DNA of 64,000 nt from positions 1 through 64,000 of the forward strand of contig NZ_JAUQWH010000017.1 of NCBI RefSeq assembly GCF_030757795.1, read 5' to 3'. The translations under genes and the position numbers were made by a program. This DNA is from Actinoplanes oryzae. GTDB lineage: Bacteria > Actinomycetota > Actinomycetes > Mycobacteriales > Micromonosporaceae. The notes beneath the pieces are model-generated. The model was not told the origin of the DNA. It saw only the letters and a program-made list of their open reading frames with translations, and searched no databases. Numbering within the stretch: position 1 is the first letter of the stretch; the number at the start of each line of letters is the position of its first letter. Below, in pieces: positions 1-7,753 of the stretch.

Positions 1-14
1 CGCCCGCCGCACGG

Positions 15-416
15 TCAGCAGTTGTAGTACCAGCCGTGCGAGACGCCGTGGTCGCTGGACGAGGGCTTGCTCGCGAAGTACGTGCCGGCCTGCAGGCAGA
101 TGGTCATCGCGCCGGTCCGGTTGTAGTTGTCGTACACCCGCACGAAGGTCGGGCCGGACAGGATGCCGTGGTTGTACCAGGACGAGTCGTGCTTGAAGAC
201 CTTGGCCGAGCGGTTGCTGAACCAGTTGTCACCCCAGTCGTTGTCGTTGCCGGGGGTGCCCCAGACGCCGTTCTTGAAGTCGACGTCGTTGTAGACGCAG
301 AACGACCCGGACGGGCACTGCTGGGGGACGGCGGCCTGAGCGGGCGACGCGGCGACCGCGATGGACGCGGCGGCGCCGGCGAGGCCGAGCACGGCGGCCA
401 GGATGCGTTTCATCAT
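15..416 (-). CDS. Secreted peptidase inhibitor, family I36-like
   Basis: A 133-residue protein with a clear Sec signal peptide: basic MMKR start, a long Ala/Gly/Val hydrophobic stretch, and a likely cut after AQA near residue 28. The mature part is small and rich in Trp, Tyr and Asn, with Cys in CPSGSFC, in TICLQ and as the very last residue, as in the SMPI-like I36 inhibitors of actinomycetes that block metalloproteases. An AAGGAGC ribosome site precedes the tandem ATGs (416 or 413). It is monocistronic and read towards the window start. The family call rests on the CPSG-FCVYND pattern; the target protease is unknown. Confidence 0.8.
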   Translation of the reverse strand: MMKRILAAVLGLAGAAASIAVAASPAQAAVPQQCPSGSFCVYNDVDFKNGVWGTPGNDNDWGDNWFSNRSAKVFKHDSSWYNHGILSGPTFVRVYDNYNRTGAMTICLQAGTYFASKPSSSDHGVSHGWYYNC

Positions 417-464
417 TGGTGCTCCTTCGTGGTGTCGGTGTGCACCCGGGTCGGTCCCGGGAAT

Positions 465-1403
465 TCAGGAGTCCTCGCCGGCGAGCAGGCGGCGCGCGTA
501 CGGCAGCGCGGCCTGTTCCCGGCGGGACAAATCGGCGAGCTGGGCACTCAGGTCGGCGAGGATCCGTCGCCGGGCGGCCGGAGCGAGCCGTCGTGCGGTC
601 GCCGACAGGCCGGCCTGCCGGTTGCACCGCGCGGAGGTCACGGCGGCGGCCCGGGACTGCGCGGCCTGCTGATCGGAGGGAAGCGCCGCGACGCGGGCGG
701 TGAGCTCGGCCGGGTCGGCGACGGCCCAGTGCCGTTCCGTCATGCAGGTCCGCCACCGGGCCAGAGCGGCCGTGAAGGCCGGGTCGGCGGTGACCCGGGC
801 CTGGACGAGCGGGTTGAGGTTGTCCTTGGTGATCCGGGCCCGCACGTACGCGTCGAGGTCGCCGTAGAGCAGCCGGAGCGCCTCGCTGCGACAGCCGGCC
901 CGGCTCTGCCGCACGGTGCCGCTGGGCATGGGTACCTCCACCGCCGGGCCGGTCGCGGGGTCGCCGTACAGGGCGGTGGCGAACGCCTCGCGGCGAGCCG
1001 GATCGAGTCCCTCGACGTAGCGTTCGAGGGTGCTCCGAGGCCGGGGCGGCTCCGCGGCCGCACTCGGGACGGCCGCCGCGGCGGCGGCACGTTTCTCGTC
1101 GTCCTCCGGCCACGCGGAGTCGAGGGACGCCGGGGGCGGGGGAGCGGCCAGCTCGCTCCGCACCTCCGCGGCGTCCACGGAATAGTCGAAGCCGGCGCGT
1201 CGCATGCAGCGGGCGATCAGCACCGTTTCGGCCAGCCGCAAGGCGCCGGCGTCATCGGCACCGCGCGCCAACGACCGCACGTCGGCCGGAAGCACGGCCG
1301 GCATCGAAGCCGGCAGCGGGGCAGGAGGCGAAACCTGCGGGCTCCCGCAGGCCGCAGCCAGCAGGACGACGAACAGAAGCAACCGGGTGGGCGGAACGAC
1401 CAT
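465..1403 (-). CDS. Uncharacterised lipoprotein
   Basis: A 312-residue protein that begins MVVPPTRLLLF and has a textbook lipobox (AAAC, Cys 19), so it should be diacylglyceryl-anchored on the outer face of the membrane. The rest is Ala/Arg-rich, soluble and helical-looking, with scattered Cys and no domain I recognise. I start at ATG 1403 because the lipobox must sit about 15-25 residues in; a longer in-frame reading to 1469 would bury the signal sequence. It diverges from the pseudo-ABC gene at 1589 and lies 49 bases upstream of the I36-type gene in the same direction, so the two could be co-transcribed. Confidence 0.8.
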   Translation of the reverse strand: MVVPPTRLLLFVVLLAAACGSPQVSPPAPLPASMPAVLPADVRSLARGADDAGALRLAETVLIARCMRRAGFDYSVDAAEVRSELAAPPPPASLDSAWPEDDEKRAAAAAAVPSAAAEPPRPRSTLERYVEGLDPARREAFATALYGDPATGPAVEVPMPSGTVRQSRAGCRSEALRLLYGDLDAYVRARITKDNLNPLVQARVTADPAFTAALARWRTCMTERHWAVADPAELTARVAALPSDQQAAQSRAAAVTSARCNRQAGLSATARRLAPAARRRILADLSAQLADLSRREQAALPYARRLLAGEDS

Positions 1404-1554
1404 GCGAACCACGATCGACGGCCGTGAATCGCCCGGACAAGGCCGTGCTGTCCCCGGAAGACAGATCAACCCCAGGTCAGACAGCTAACCGGAGATGCCC
1501 ATGGTGAGGTGCGCCACCGCCGACGCTCATCGATGTCCGGGAGGGGTATGTTTT

Positions 1555-1583
1555 TGAACTGACCAGTCAGTGCAAAGTAGGTG
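1555..1583 (+). promoter_or_regulatory. Promoter with TetR-type operator
   Basis: TTGAAC (1555-1560), a 17-base spacer and TAGGTG (1578-1583) form a plausible housekeeping promoter ending five bases before the ATG at 1589, so the transcript would be leaderless. A perfect inverted repeat ACTGAC-CA-GTCAGT occupies 1558-1571, across the -35 end and spacer, where a bound repressor would block RNA polymerase. The third gene of the operon is a TetR regulator, the natural candidate to bind here and autoregulate. Confidence 0.75.
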
Positions 1584-1588
1584 GCGAC

Positions 1589-2146
1589 ATGCCGGTACTC
1601 CACGCGGCCGGGGCGGGCGTCAAGCATCGCCGCCGGTGGCTTTTCCGTGACCTCGACGTCGATGTCGAACCCGGTGAGGTGGCCGCGGTCGTCGGCCCGC
1701 CCGGAAGTGGGCGCACCACGGTGCTGCTCGCCCTGGCTCAGCGCTTCAAGCTGGACGCCGGACGGGTGGACGTGACGGGCCGGGTGGCGCTCGGGCACGT
1801 GCCCGGAGTCTCCGAGCCCGAACCGGTGCTGACGGTCGCCGAGCATGTCCGGGAGCGCTTCCTGCTCTCCGGGCGCAAACCGGCCGAAGTGGACCTCCGC
1901 GACCTGCGCGCCGAGGCGAAGGGCTTCGAGCTCAGCCCGTACGAGAAGCAGGTCCTGGGGTTGATCCTGGCCGGCATCGCGGAGCCGGACCTCATCGCGC
2001 TCGACGGCGTCGACGACGGTCTCGACGCGCCCGAGCGCGCCGCCCTATGGGAACTAATCGGACAGTTGAGCGCCGCGGTGATCGTGACGGCGCGCGAGAT
2101 CGACGTCGACGTCGCCACCGTGGTGCGGCTGGGAGGGGCACAATGA
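1589..2146 (+). CDS. Degenerate ABC-type ATPase (probable pseudo-ATPase)
   Basis: A 185-residue protein with ABC nucleotide-binding-domain architecture but key residues altered. Walker A reads GPPGSGRTT (36-44), with Arg in place of the catalytic Lys. No LSGGQ signature is seen where one should lie (about SPYEKQVLGL). The Walker B/D-loop segment is LDGVDDGLD, aligning with canonical LDEPxxGLD but with Gly for the catalytic Glu. The usual H-switch position reads TAREID. It is also shorter than normal NBDs. The stop overlaps the next ATG (ATGA), so it is translationally coupled to the YhgE/Pip membrane gene. It probably has a structural or regulatory rather than transport-driving role. Confidence 0.8.
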   Translation: MPVLHAAGAGVKHRRRWLFRDLDVDVEPGEVAAVVGPPGSGRTTVLLALAQRFKLDAGRVDVTGRVALGHVPGVSEPEPVLTVAEHVRERFLLSGRKPAEVDLRDLRAEAKGFELSPYEKQVLGLILAGIAEPDLIALDGVDDGLDAPERAALWELIGQLSAAVIVTAREIDVDVATVVRLGGAQ

Positions 2147-4362
2147 CGAGCATCCGGCTGGCGGGCTTCGAGCTGCGCCGTTTCCTCCGCGGCCGCCTCC
2201 CGGCTGCCGCCCTCGCCGTGCTCTGCGTGGTCCCGCTGCTCTACGGGGCCCTCTACCTGTACGCGTTCTGGGACCCCTACGGCCGCCTCAACCACATCCC
2301 CGCCGCCCTGGTCGTCGAGGACAAGGCGGCCACCGCGACCGACGGCACCCGGGTCCACGCCGGTCAAGACCTCGCCGATGAGCTGATCGAGCGCGAGGTC
2401 TTCGACTGGCACGTGACCGACGAGCGCGGCGCCGAGGCGGGCCTGGCCGACGGCAGCTACCAGCTCTCCCTGCGCATCCCGAGTGACTTCTCCGCCAACC
2501 TCACCACCGGGCCCGACGAGCACGCCCAGCCCAAGGCGGCCGAGTTGCTGGTGGTCAACGACGACGCGACCAACTACCTGTCCGGCATCTTCTCCAAGAC
2601 CGCCTTCGCGGAGGTACGGGCGGCAGCCGCCCAGTCCGCGCAGAGCGGCTACTTCGACAAGATGCTCATCGGCTTCACCGACGCCCAGTCGCAGACCCAG
2701 GAGGCGGCGGACGGCGCGCACAAGATCGACAACGGCCTGACCGACGCCGAGTCCGGGGCCGATCAGCTCAACGACGGTCTGGGCGACGCGCAAACCGGCG
2801 CCGGCCGGCTCGCGGACGGTCTCGGCGACGCGGAGACCGGCGCCGGTCAGCTGTCCAGCGGTCTGGGCACGGCGGCCCAGGGCGCGGACGACCTCGCCGA
2901 CGGTCTCGCCGCGCTCCAGGCCGGGACGGCGCAACTCGTCACCGGGACGCGGCAGGCGGCCACCGGCGGCCGGCAGCTCGCGACCGCCGTCGACCAGGCC
3001 GCCGACCGCATCGAGCCGGTGCTGCGCGACAACGCCCAGGCCATCCAGGACGCCGCCCGGGAGGTCGCCCAGGGCGCCGATCTGCTCGCCCGCAACGTGG
3101 GCCGGCTCGACGACGCGGCCGACGACGCGGTGCGCACCGCGACCCGGCTGCAGGACTACCTGGCCGGGCTGCCCGACGACACGCCCGGCATCGACCAGGC
3201 GCGCGAGGATGCCGCCCAGCTCGTGGCGGCGGCCCGGCGGGTGCGTACGGCGATCGACGACTCGGATCTCACCGCGCTCAGCAAGCGCCTCACCGCCGTG
3301 GCCGCCGACGCCCGCAAGGTGGCCGCCGCCGCGCCGCACCTGGCCGACGACGTCGCCGCGGCTCGATCCCAGGTGGACGAGCTCGCGTCCGGCCTCGGGC
3401 AGCTGGCCACCGGCGCGCAACAGGTGAACGACGGCGCCCAGGACGCGGCAGCCGGCGCCGACGACCTGCGCGGCGGCCTCTTCCGGCTGGCCTCGGGCGC
3501 CCGGGAGCTCGACTCGGGCCTGGACACCCTGGCCGCCGGCGGAAACCAGCTCGCCGGCGGGCTGGGCTCGCTCTCGGCCGGCGGCGCCCAGCTCGCGAGC
3601 GGGCTCGGCGACCTGCAGACCGGCGCGGCGAAACTCGCGTCCGGGCTCAGCGACGGCGCCGACCAGCTGCCCTCGTACGGCGACGACCCCTCCCAGCGCG
3701 CGGACCTGCTCGGCAACCCGGTGCAGCTCGACCGGACCGTACGCCACCCGGCGGCCACCTACGGCGTCGGCTTCGCGCCCTACTTCCTCAGCCTGGCCCT
3801 GTGGGTCGGGGCGATGATCACGTTCATGGTGCTGCGCCCGTTCAACCGGCGCTACCTGGTGTCGGGCACGCCGGCGTACCGGGTCGCGCTGGCCGGCCTG
3901 CTGCCCGCGGTCGCCGTCGGGCTCGTCCAGGCGCTGCTGCTCTTCGCCGTCGTGGTGTTCGGACTGGGCCTGAACCCGGTGTCGCCGGTCCTGACGCTGG
4001 GCCTGCTGATGCTGACGGCCACGGCGTTCGCCGCCATCATGCAACTGCTCGGGGCGGCGGCCGGGCCGGCCGGGCGCATCGTGGCGCTGGCCCTGCTGAT
4101 GCTGCAGCTGACGTCGTCCGGGGGCACGTACCCGGTGGAGACGTCGCCCGGCTTCTTCCAGGCGATCCACCCGCTGCTCCCGATGACGTACACCGTCGGG
4201 GCGTTGCGGCACACGATCGACGGCGGCCCGGCGGGTACGGTGGTGTCGGGCCTGGTGGCGCTGCTGGCGTACGGTCTCGGGGCGCTCGCCCTGACGATCG
4301 TGGTGGCGCACCGCAAGCGCCGCTTGACCCCGTCCGCCCTGCACCCGGAGCTGGTGATCTGA
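2143..4362 (+). CDS. YhgE/Pip family membrane protein
   Basis: A 739-residue membrane protein. One N-terminal transmembrane helix (about 20-42) is followed by an extracytoplasmic segment of roughly 480 residues, then about five transmembrane helices at the C-terminus. The large extracytoplasmic part is full of heptad/11-residue repeats of the type GADxLxDGL and GAxxLASGL, typical of the coiled coils of the phage-infection-protein (Pip)/YhgE family. The C-terminal part resembles ABC-2 permeases. Members serve as phage receptors in lactic acid bacteria; the actinomycete role is not established. It overlaps the pseudo-ABC gene by four bases and is followed six bases later by tetR. Start ATG 2143 was chosen for the overlap. 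Confidence 0.88.
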   Translation: MTSIRLAGFELRRFLRGRLPAAALAVLCVVPLLYGALYLYAFWDPYGRLNHIPAALVVEDKAATATDGTRVHAGQDLADELIEREVFDWHVTDERGAEAGLADGSYQLSLRIPSDFSANLTTGPDEHAQPKAAELLVVNDDATNYLSGIFSKTAFAEVRAAAAQSAQSGYFDKMLIGFTDAQSQTQEAADGAHKIDNGLTDAESGADQLNDGLGDAQTGAGRLADGLGDAETGAGQLSSGLGTAAQGADDLADGLAALQAGTAQLVTGTRQAATGGRQLATAVDQAADRIEPVLRDNAQAIQDAAREVAQGADLLARNVGRLDDAADDAVRTATRLQDYLAGLPDDTPGIDQAREDAAQLVAAARRVRTAIDDSDLTALSKRLTAVAADARKVAAAAPHLADDVAAARSQVDELASGLGQLATGAQQVNDGAQDAAAGADDLRGGLFRLASGARELDSGLDTLAAGGNQLAGGLGSLSAGGAQLASGLGDLQTGAAKLASGLSDGADQLPSYGDDPSQRADLLGNPVQLDRTVRHPAATYGVGFAPYFLSLALWVGAMITFMVLRPFNRRYLVSGTPAYRVALAGLLPAVAVGLVQALLLFAVVVFGLGLNPVSPVLTLGLLMLTATAFAAIMQLLGAAAGPAGRIVALALLMLQLTSSGGTYPVETSPGFFQAIHPLLPMTYTVGALRHTIDGGPAGTVVSGLVALLAYGLGALALTIVVAHRKRRLTPSALHPELVI

Positions 4363-4367
4363 CAACC

Positions 4368-4940
4368 GTGGGACGCCGAGAAGCCACCCGCCAGAAGCTG
4401 TACGAGGCGGCCGTCGAGCTGATCGCGGAGCAGGGCTTCTCGGCGACCACCGTGGACGACATCGCCCTGCGGGCCGGGGTCGCCAAGGGCACCGTCTACT
4501 ACAACTTCGCCTCCAAGACCGCGCTCTTCGAGGAGCTGCTGCGGCACGGCATCGGGCTGCTGACGACGGCCTTCCGGGAGGCCGTGGCGGGGCTGCCGCC
4601 GCGCGAGGCGGTCGGGGCGCTGGTCCGGGCCGAGCTGGAGTACATCCGGCAGTACCGGGCCTTCGCCCAGCTCCTGCTCTCCGAGATGTGGCGCACCAAC
4701 CGGGAGTGGCAGCAGACCCTGGTCCTGCTCCGGGAGCAGGCCATCGGGGTGATCGCCGAGACCGTCCGGGCCGGCGTCGACTCGGGCGAGCTGCCGGCCG
4801 ACCTCGACGTGCGGGTGGCCAGCTCGGCCCTCTTCGGCGTGGGCCTCGTCGTGGCGGTCGACTGGCTGGTCTTCCAGCCCGACCGCCCGATCGAGGACGT
4901 CGAGAAGAGCCTGCTGGCCATCCTGCACCGCCGGGTCTAG
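4368..4940 (+). CDS. TetR family transcriptional regulator
   Basis: A 190-residue one-component repressor. The N-terminal helix-turn-helix is clear (TTVDDIALRAGVAKGTVYYNF, about residues 28-48, with the family's YxxF end), followed by an all-helical ligand/dimerisation domain. The start is GTG 4368, five bases after the YhgE/Pip stop. It closes the three-gene operon whose promoter contains a perfect TetR-like palindrome (1558-1571), so autoregulation of the pseudo-ABC-Pip-TetR unit is the likely job. Its stop overlaps by four bases the stop of the convergent ABC permease. The inducer is unknown. Confidence 0.9.
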   Translation: MGRREATRQKLYEAAVELIAEQGFSATTVDDIALRAGVAKGTVYYNFASKTALFEELLRHGIGLLTTAFREAVAGLPPREAVGALVRAELEYIRQYRAFAQLLLSEMWRTNREWQQTLVLLREQAIGVIAETVRAGVDSGELPADLDVRVASSALFGVGLVVAVDWLVFQPDRPIEDVEKSLLAILHRRV

Positions 4941-5992
4941 CTTCGGGCCAGTGCCGTCTTGAACGAGGTACGGCCGTTGGTGCGCAGCAGCGACCCCTCA
5001 TAGATCCGCGATCCGAGGGCGAGGAACACCGCCGCCGTGGCCGCGAGGATCACCAGTGCCACGATCGGCTCCCACACCGCCGCGTCGCCCCGGAAGAGCC
5101 GGATCGGCATCGCCATCGGCGACGACAGCGGGACATAGGACAGCGCCCGGATCACCGCGTCGTTGTCGCTGAGGAAGACCACCGCGAACATCGGCAGCAT
5201 GACAATCATCTGCAGCGGGGTGGACGTGCCGGCGAGGTCCTCCTGCCGGGCGGCGAGCGCGCCGACCCCGGCCCACAGCGTCGCCAGCATGACGAAGCCG
5301 AGGACGAAGAAGGGCAGGAACCAGGCGATCGTGGGCCCGAGCCGGCCGACCACCTCGGTGTCCATGTCCCCGATGCGGACGCCGACGATCGCCACGATCG
5401 CGATGAGCGCGATCTGACCGAAGGCGAGCAGCGTCATCGCCGCCACCTTGCCCGCGAGCAGCGCCCGCACCGGCACACTGGAGACCAGGATCTCCACGAT
5501 CCGGGTCTGCTTCTCCTCGGTCACGCTCTGCGCGATCTGCATGCCGAAGGTGAACGACGTGATGAAGAACAGGAACGCCAGCGCGAACGGCACGAGGTAG
5601 TCGAGGGCCGGGTCGATCGCGTTCGGGTCGAGCAGCTGGACGGGCGGCGCCACGCTCAGCGCGCCCACCACATCGGACGGCGCGTCGTCCATGGCGAGCA
5701 CCCGGGGCCCGGACACCACGGCGGCTGCCACGTCGCCGTCACGCACCAGCTTCTCGGCCGCCGCGTCGTCCGGGGCCGCGGTCACCTCGAAGTCGGCGCT
5801 CTGCAGCGGGGCCACGGCGGCGGGCAGGGAGACGGCCACCTTCGTCGGGCCGCCGTTGAGCAGGCTCGGGATCACGAAGCTGCCGATGGTGACGATCAGG
5901 AAGAAGGCCGTACTGAAGAGGAAGGTCTTGTCGCGCAGCTTGACTCGCACCTCGCGGGCCGCGACCAGCTTGGCAGCATCGAACACGGTCAC
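4937..5992 (-). CDS. ABC transporter permease, NatB-like (ABC-2 type)
   Basis: A 351-residue permease. A first transmembrane helix at about 25-45 (FLFSTAFFLIVTIGSFVI) is followed by an extracytoplasmic domain of about 120 residues, then five or six helices in the C-terminal half, the layout of NatB/ABC-2 exporters. The start codon overlaps the stop of the ATPase gene (ATGA at 5989-5992), so the two are coupled and form one exporter. By homology, NatAB-type systems extrude sodium or drugs; the substrate here cannot be read from sequence. Confidence 0.88.
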   Translation of the reverse strand: MTVFDAAKLVAAREVRVKLRDKTFLFSTAFFLIVTIGSFVIPSLLNGGPTKVAVSLPAAVAPLQSADFEVTAAPDDAAAEKLVRDGDVAAAVVSGPRVLAMDDAPSDVVGALSVAPPVQLLDPNAIDPALDYLVPFALAFLFFITSFTFGMQIAQSVTEEKQTRIVEILVSSVPVRALLAGKVAAMTLLAFGQIALIAIVAIVGVRIGDMDTEVVGRLGPTIAWFLPFFVLGFVMLATLWAGVGALAARQEDLAGTSTPLQMIVMLPMFAVVFLSDNDAVIRALSYVPLSSPMAMPIRLFRGDAAVWEPIVALVILAATAAVFLALGSRIYEGSLLRTNGRTSFKTALARS

Positions 5993-6882
5993 TGGTTGAC
6001 CTCCCGGAAGATCTCGGTGAGCGAGGGAGTGACGGGGGCGAACGCGCGGACCGGCCCCCGGGCGAGGGCGGCGCGCAGCACGGCCTGGTCGTCCTCGCCG
6101 TTCGCCAGGTCGAACACGGCGACGGGCCCGTCCAGGTCCACGAGCGTCACGCCGGGGTGGTCGCGCAGCCAGCCCGCGTCCCCGTCCACCTCGAGGCGGT
6201 AGCGGGGGAGCGCGTGCTCGGCGCGCAGCTGGGCACGGCTGCCCGCCGCCCGGATCGTGCCGTCCGCGATGATGACCAGGTCGTCGCAGAGCCGCTCCAC
6301 GACGTCCAGCTGGTGGCTGGAGAAGAGCACGGGAGCGCCCGAGGCCGCCCGGTCGCGCAGCACGGCCAGCACGACCTCGACGGCGAGCGGGTCGAGGCCG
6401 GAGAACGGCTCGTCCAGCACCAGCACCTCGGGGTCGTGCACCAGCGCCGCGGCGATCTGCACCCGCTGCTGGTTGCCGAGCGACAGCTTCTCGACCTGCT
6501 CACCCGCGCGGTCGGCGAGCCCGAGCCGCTCGAGCAGCGACTCGGTGGAGCTCCTGGCGGCCGCGGCGGACATGCCGTGCAGCCGGCCCAGATAGACGAC
6601 CTGGTCCAGGACCGACATCTTCGGATAGAGGCCGCGCTCCTCCGGCATGTAGCCGAAGCGCTGCCGCACGTCCCGGGTCAGCGGCCGGCCCTGCCAGGTG
6701 ACCTCGCCCGCGTCGGCGGCCAGCACTCCGAGCATGATGCGCATGGTCGTGGTCTTGCCCGCACCGTTCGCGCCGACGAAGCCGGTCATCCGGCCCGCCG
6801 CCACGTCGAACGAGATCTTCTTGAGCACCTGCCGGTCCCCGAAGCTGCGGCTGACATCGTCAACACTCAGCACGTTGGTCAT
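5989..6882 (-). CDS. ABC transporter ATP-binding protein, NatA-like
   Basis: A 297-residue ATPase with intact motifs: Walker A GANGAGKTT (about 35-43), signature LSLGNQQR, Walker B VLVLDEP followed by D-loop GLD, and the switch His in SSHQLD. The last 80 residues form a DUF4162-like C-terminal domain common in this subfamily. ATG 6882 lies seven bases after a TAGCGT -10 box, giving a leaderless message. It forms an operon with the permease by ATGA overlap. The neighbouring NarL-type two-component system and a palindrome at 6942-6959 make regulation by that system likely. Confidence 0.92.
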   Translation of the reverse strand: MTNVLSVDDVSRSFGDRQVLKKISFDVAAGRMTGFVGANGAGKTTTMRIMLGVLAADAGEVTWQGRPLTRDVRQRFGYMPEERGLYPKMSVLDQVVYLGRLHGMSAAAARSSTESLLERLGLADRAGEQVEKLSLGNQQRVQIAAALVHDPEVLVLDEPFSGLDPLAVEVVLAVLRDRAASGAPVLFSSHQLDVVERLCDDLVIIADGTIRAAGSRAQLRAEHALPRYRLEVDGDAGWLRDHPGVTLVDLDGPVAVFDLANGEDDQAVLRAALARGPVRAFAPVTPSLTEIFREVNQ

Positions 6883-6889
6883 GGCAGTA

Positions 6890-6895
6890 ACGCTA
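6890..6895 (-). promoter_or_regulatory. -10 box of the ABC exporter operon
   Basis: TAGCGT read on the minus strand, seven bases before ATG 6882; the expected transcription start falls on or next to the A of ATG, so the message is probably leaderless. Confidence 0.55.
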
Positions 6896-6941
6896 GGTTC
6901 CCGCGGCGCCGCGCGCGTCGGGCTGGCGAAGGACCGTCGAT

Positions 6942-6959
6942 GTCCTCCTCCAGGAGGAC
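6942..6959. promoter_or_regulatory. 18-bp palindrome, candidate response-regulator operator
   Basis: GTCCTCCT-CC-AGGAGGAC is a perfect inverted repeat of 8 bp arms. It lies at about -60 to -77 relative to the predicted start of the ABC exporter transcript, a usual place for a NarL/LuxR-type activator. The only NarL-type regulator nearby is encoded just downstream at 7100-7753. Binding is inferred, not shown. Confidence 0.4.
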
Positions 6960-7099
6960 CCTCCACACCGGCGAGCCGGCGAACCCGCGCGGGCAGGTCG
7001 TCCGTCTCCCCGCTGATCGTCTCGTAGATGGCCCTGATGAAGTCCGGGCACCGGTCCGTCGACAAAGCTCCCGGCCTGTGGTCGATGACCCCGGTCCAG

Positions 7100-7753
7100 T
7101 CAGGAAGAGCCTGGTCTCACCACCCCCAACTCATAGGCCAGCACCACAGCTTGCGTACGGTCCCGGGCCCCGATCTTCATCAGCACGCGGCTGACATGGG
7201 TCTTCACGGTCGTCTCGCCCAGGTGCAGCTGCTCCGCGATCTCGGCGTTCGTGCAGCCCCGCGCCAGCAGCACGAACACCTCGTGCTCACGCGGGGTCAG
7301 CTCCGTGACCCGAGCCTTCTCCGGCCGATGCAGATCCACGGTGGCGAACGCCTCGATCACCCGGCGCGTGATCTGCGGGGCGAGCAGCGCGTCCCCGCCG
7401 GCCACGACGCGGACGGCCTCGGTGAGCGCTTCGGGCGTACCGTTCTTGAGCAGGAAGCCCGACGCCCCCGCCTGCAACGCCGCGAACAGATAGTCGTCCC
7501 GGTCGAAGGTCGTGAGGATGAGCACCGCAGGCCCGTGCGCCGCCGTGATCTCCCGGGTCGCCGCGAGCCCGTCCGTGCCCGGCATCTCGACATCCATCAG
7601 CACCACGTCCGGCGCGAGCCGCCCGGCCAGATCCACGGCCTGCCGCCCGTCCGAGGCCTCGCCGACGACCTGAATGTCGTCCTCACTCTCCAGAATGACC
7701 CGGAAGCCCGTCCGCACCAGGGCGTGATCATCCGCCAGCAGCACCCGGATCAT
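7100..7753 (-). CDS. NarL/LuxR family response regulator
   Basis: A 217-residue two-domain regulator. The receiver domain (1-120) has the acidic pair DD near residue 8, the phosphorylatable Asp in LMDVEMPG, and Lys in FLLKN. The C-terminal LuxR/NarL helix-turn-helix (about 148-210) carries LTPREHEVFVLLARG and TTVKTHVSRVLMKIG. It is the last gene of the DUF998-kinase-repeat ORF-regulator operon. Its ATG overlaps the TGA of the 42-bp-repeat ORF (ATGA, 7750-7753), and its own ribosome site is weak, so its translation is probably coupled to that ORF. Its likely target is the ABC exporter next door. Confidence 0.93.
   Translation of the reverse strand: MIRVLLADDHALVRTGFRVILESEDDIQVVGEASDGRQAVDLAGRLAPDVVLMDVEMPGTDGLAATREITAAHGPAVLILTTFDRDDYLFAALQAGASGFLLKNGTPEALTEAVRVVAGGDALLAPQITRRVIEAFATVDLHRPEKARVTELTPREHEVFVLLARGCTNAEIAEQLHLGETTVKTHVSRVLMKIGARDRTQAVVLAYELGVVRPGSS

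Noticed and set aside
1738-5001. Very long minus-strand frame antisense to yhgE/pip and tetR
   Set aside because: Typical GC-rich shadow: composition dominated by Arg, Gly, Pro and Ala, no domains, and the plus-strand genes have clear motifs and couplings.
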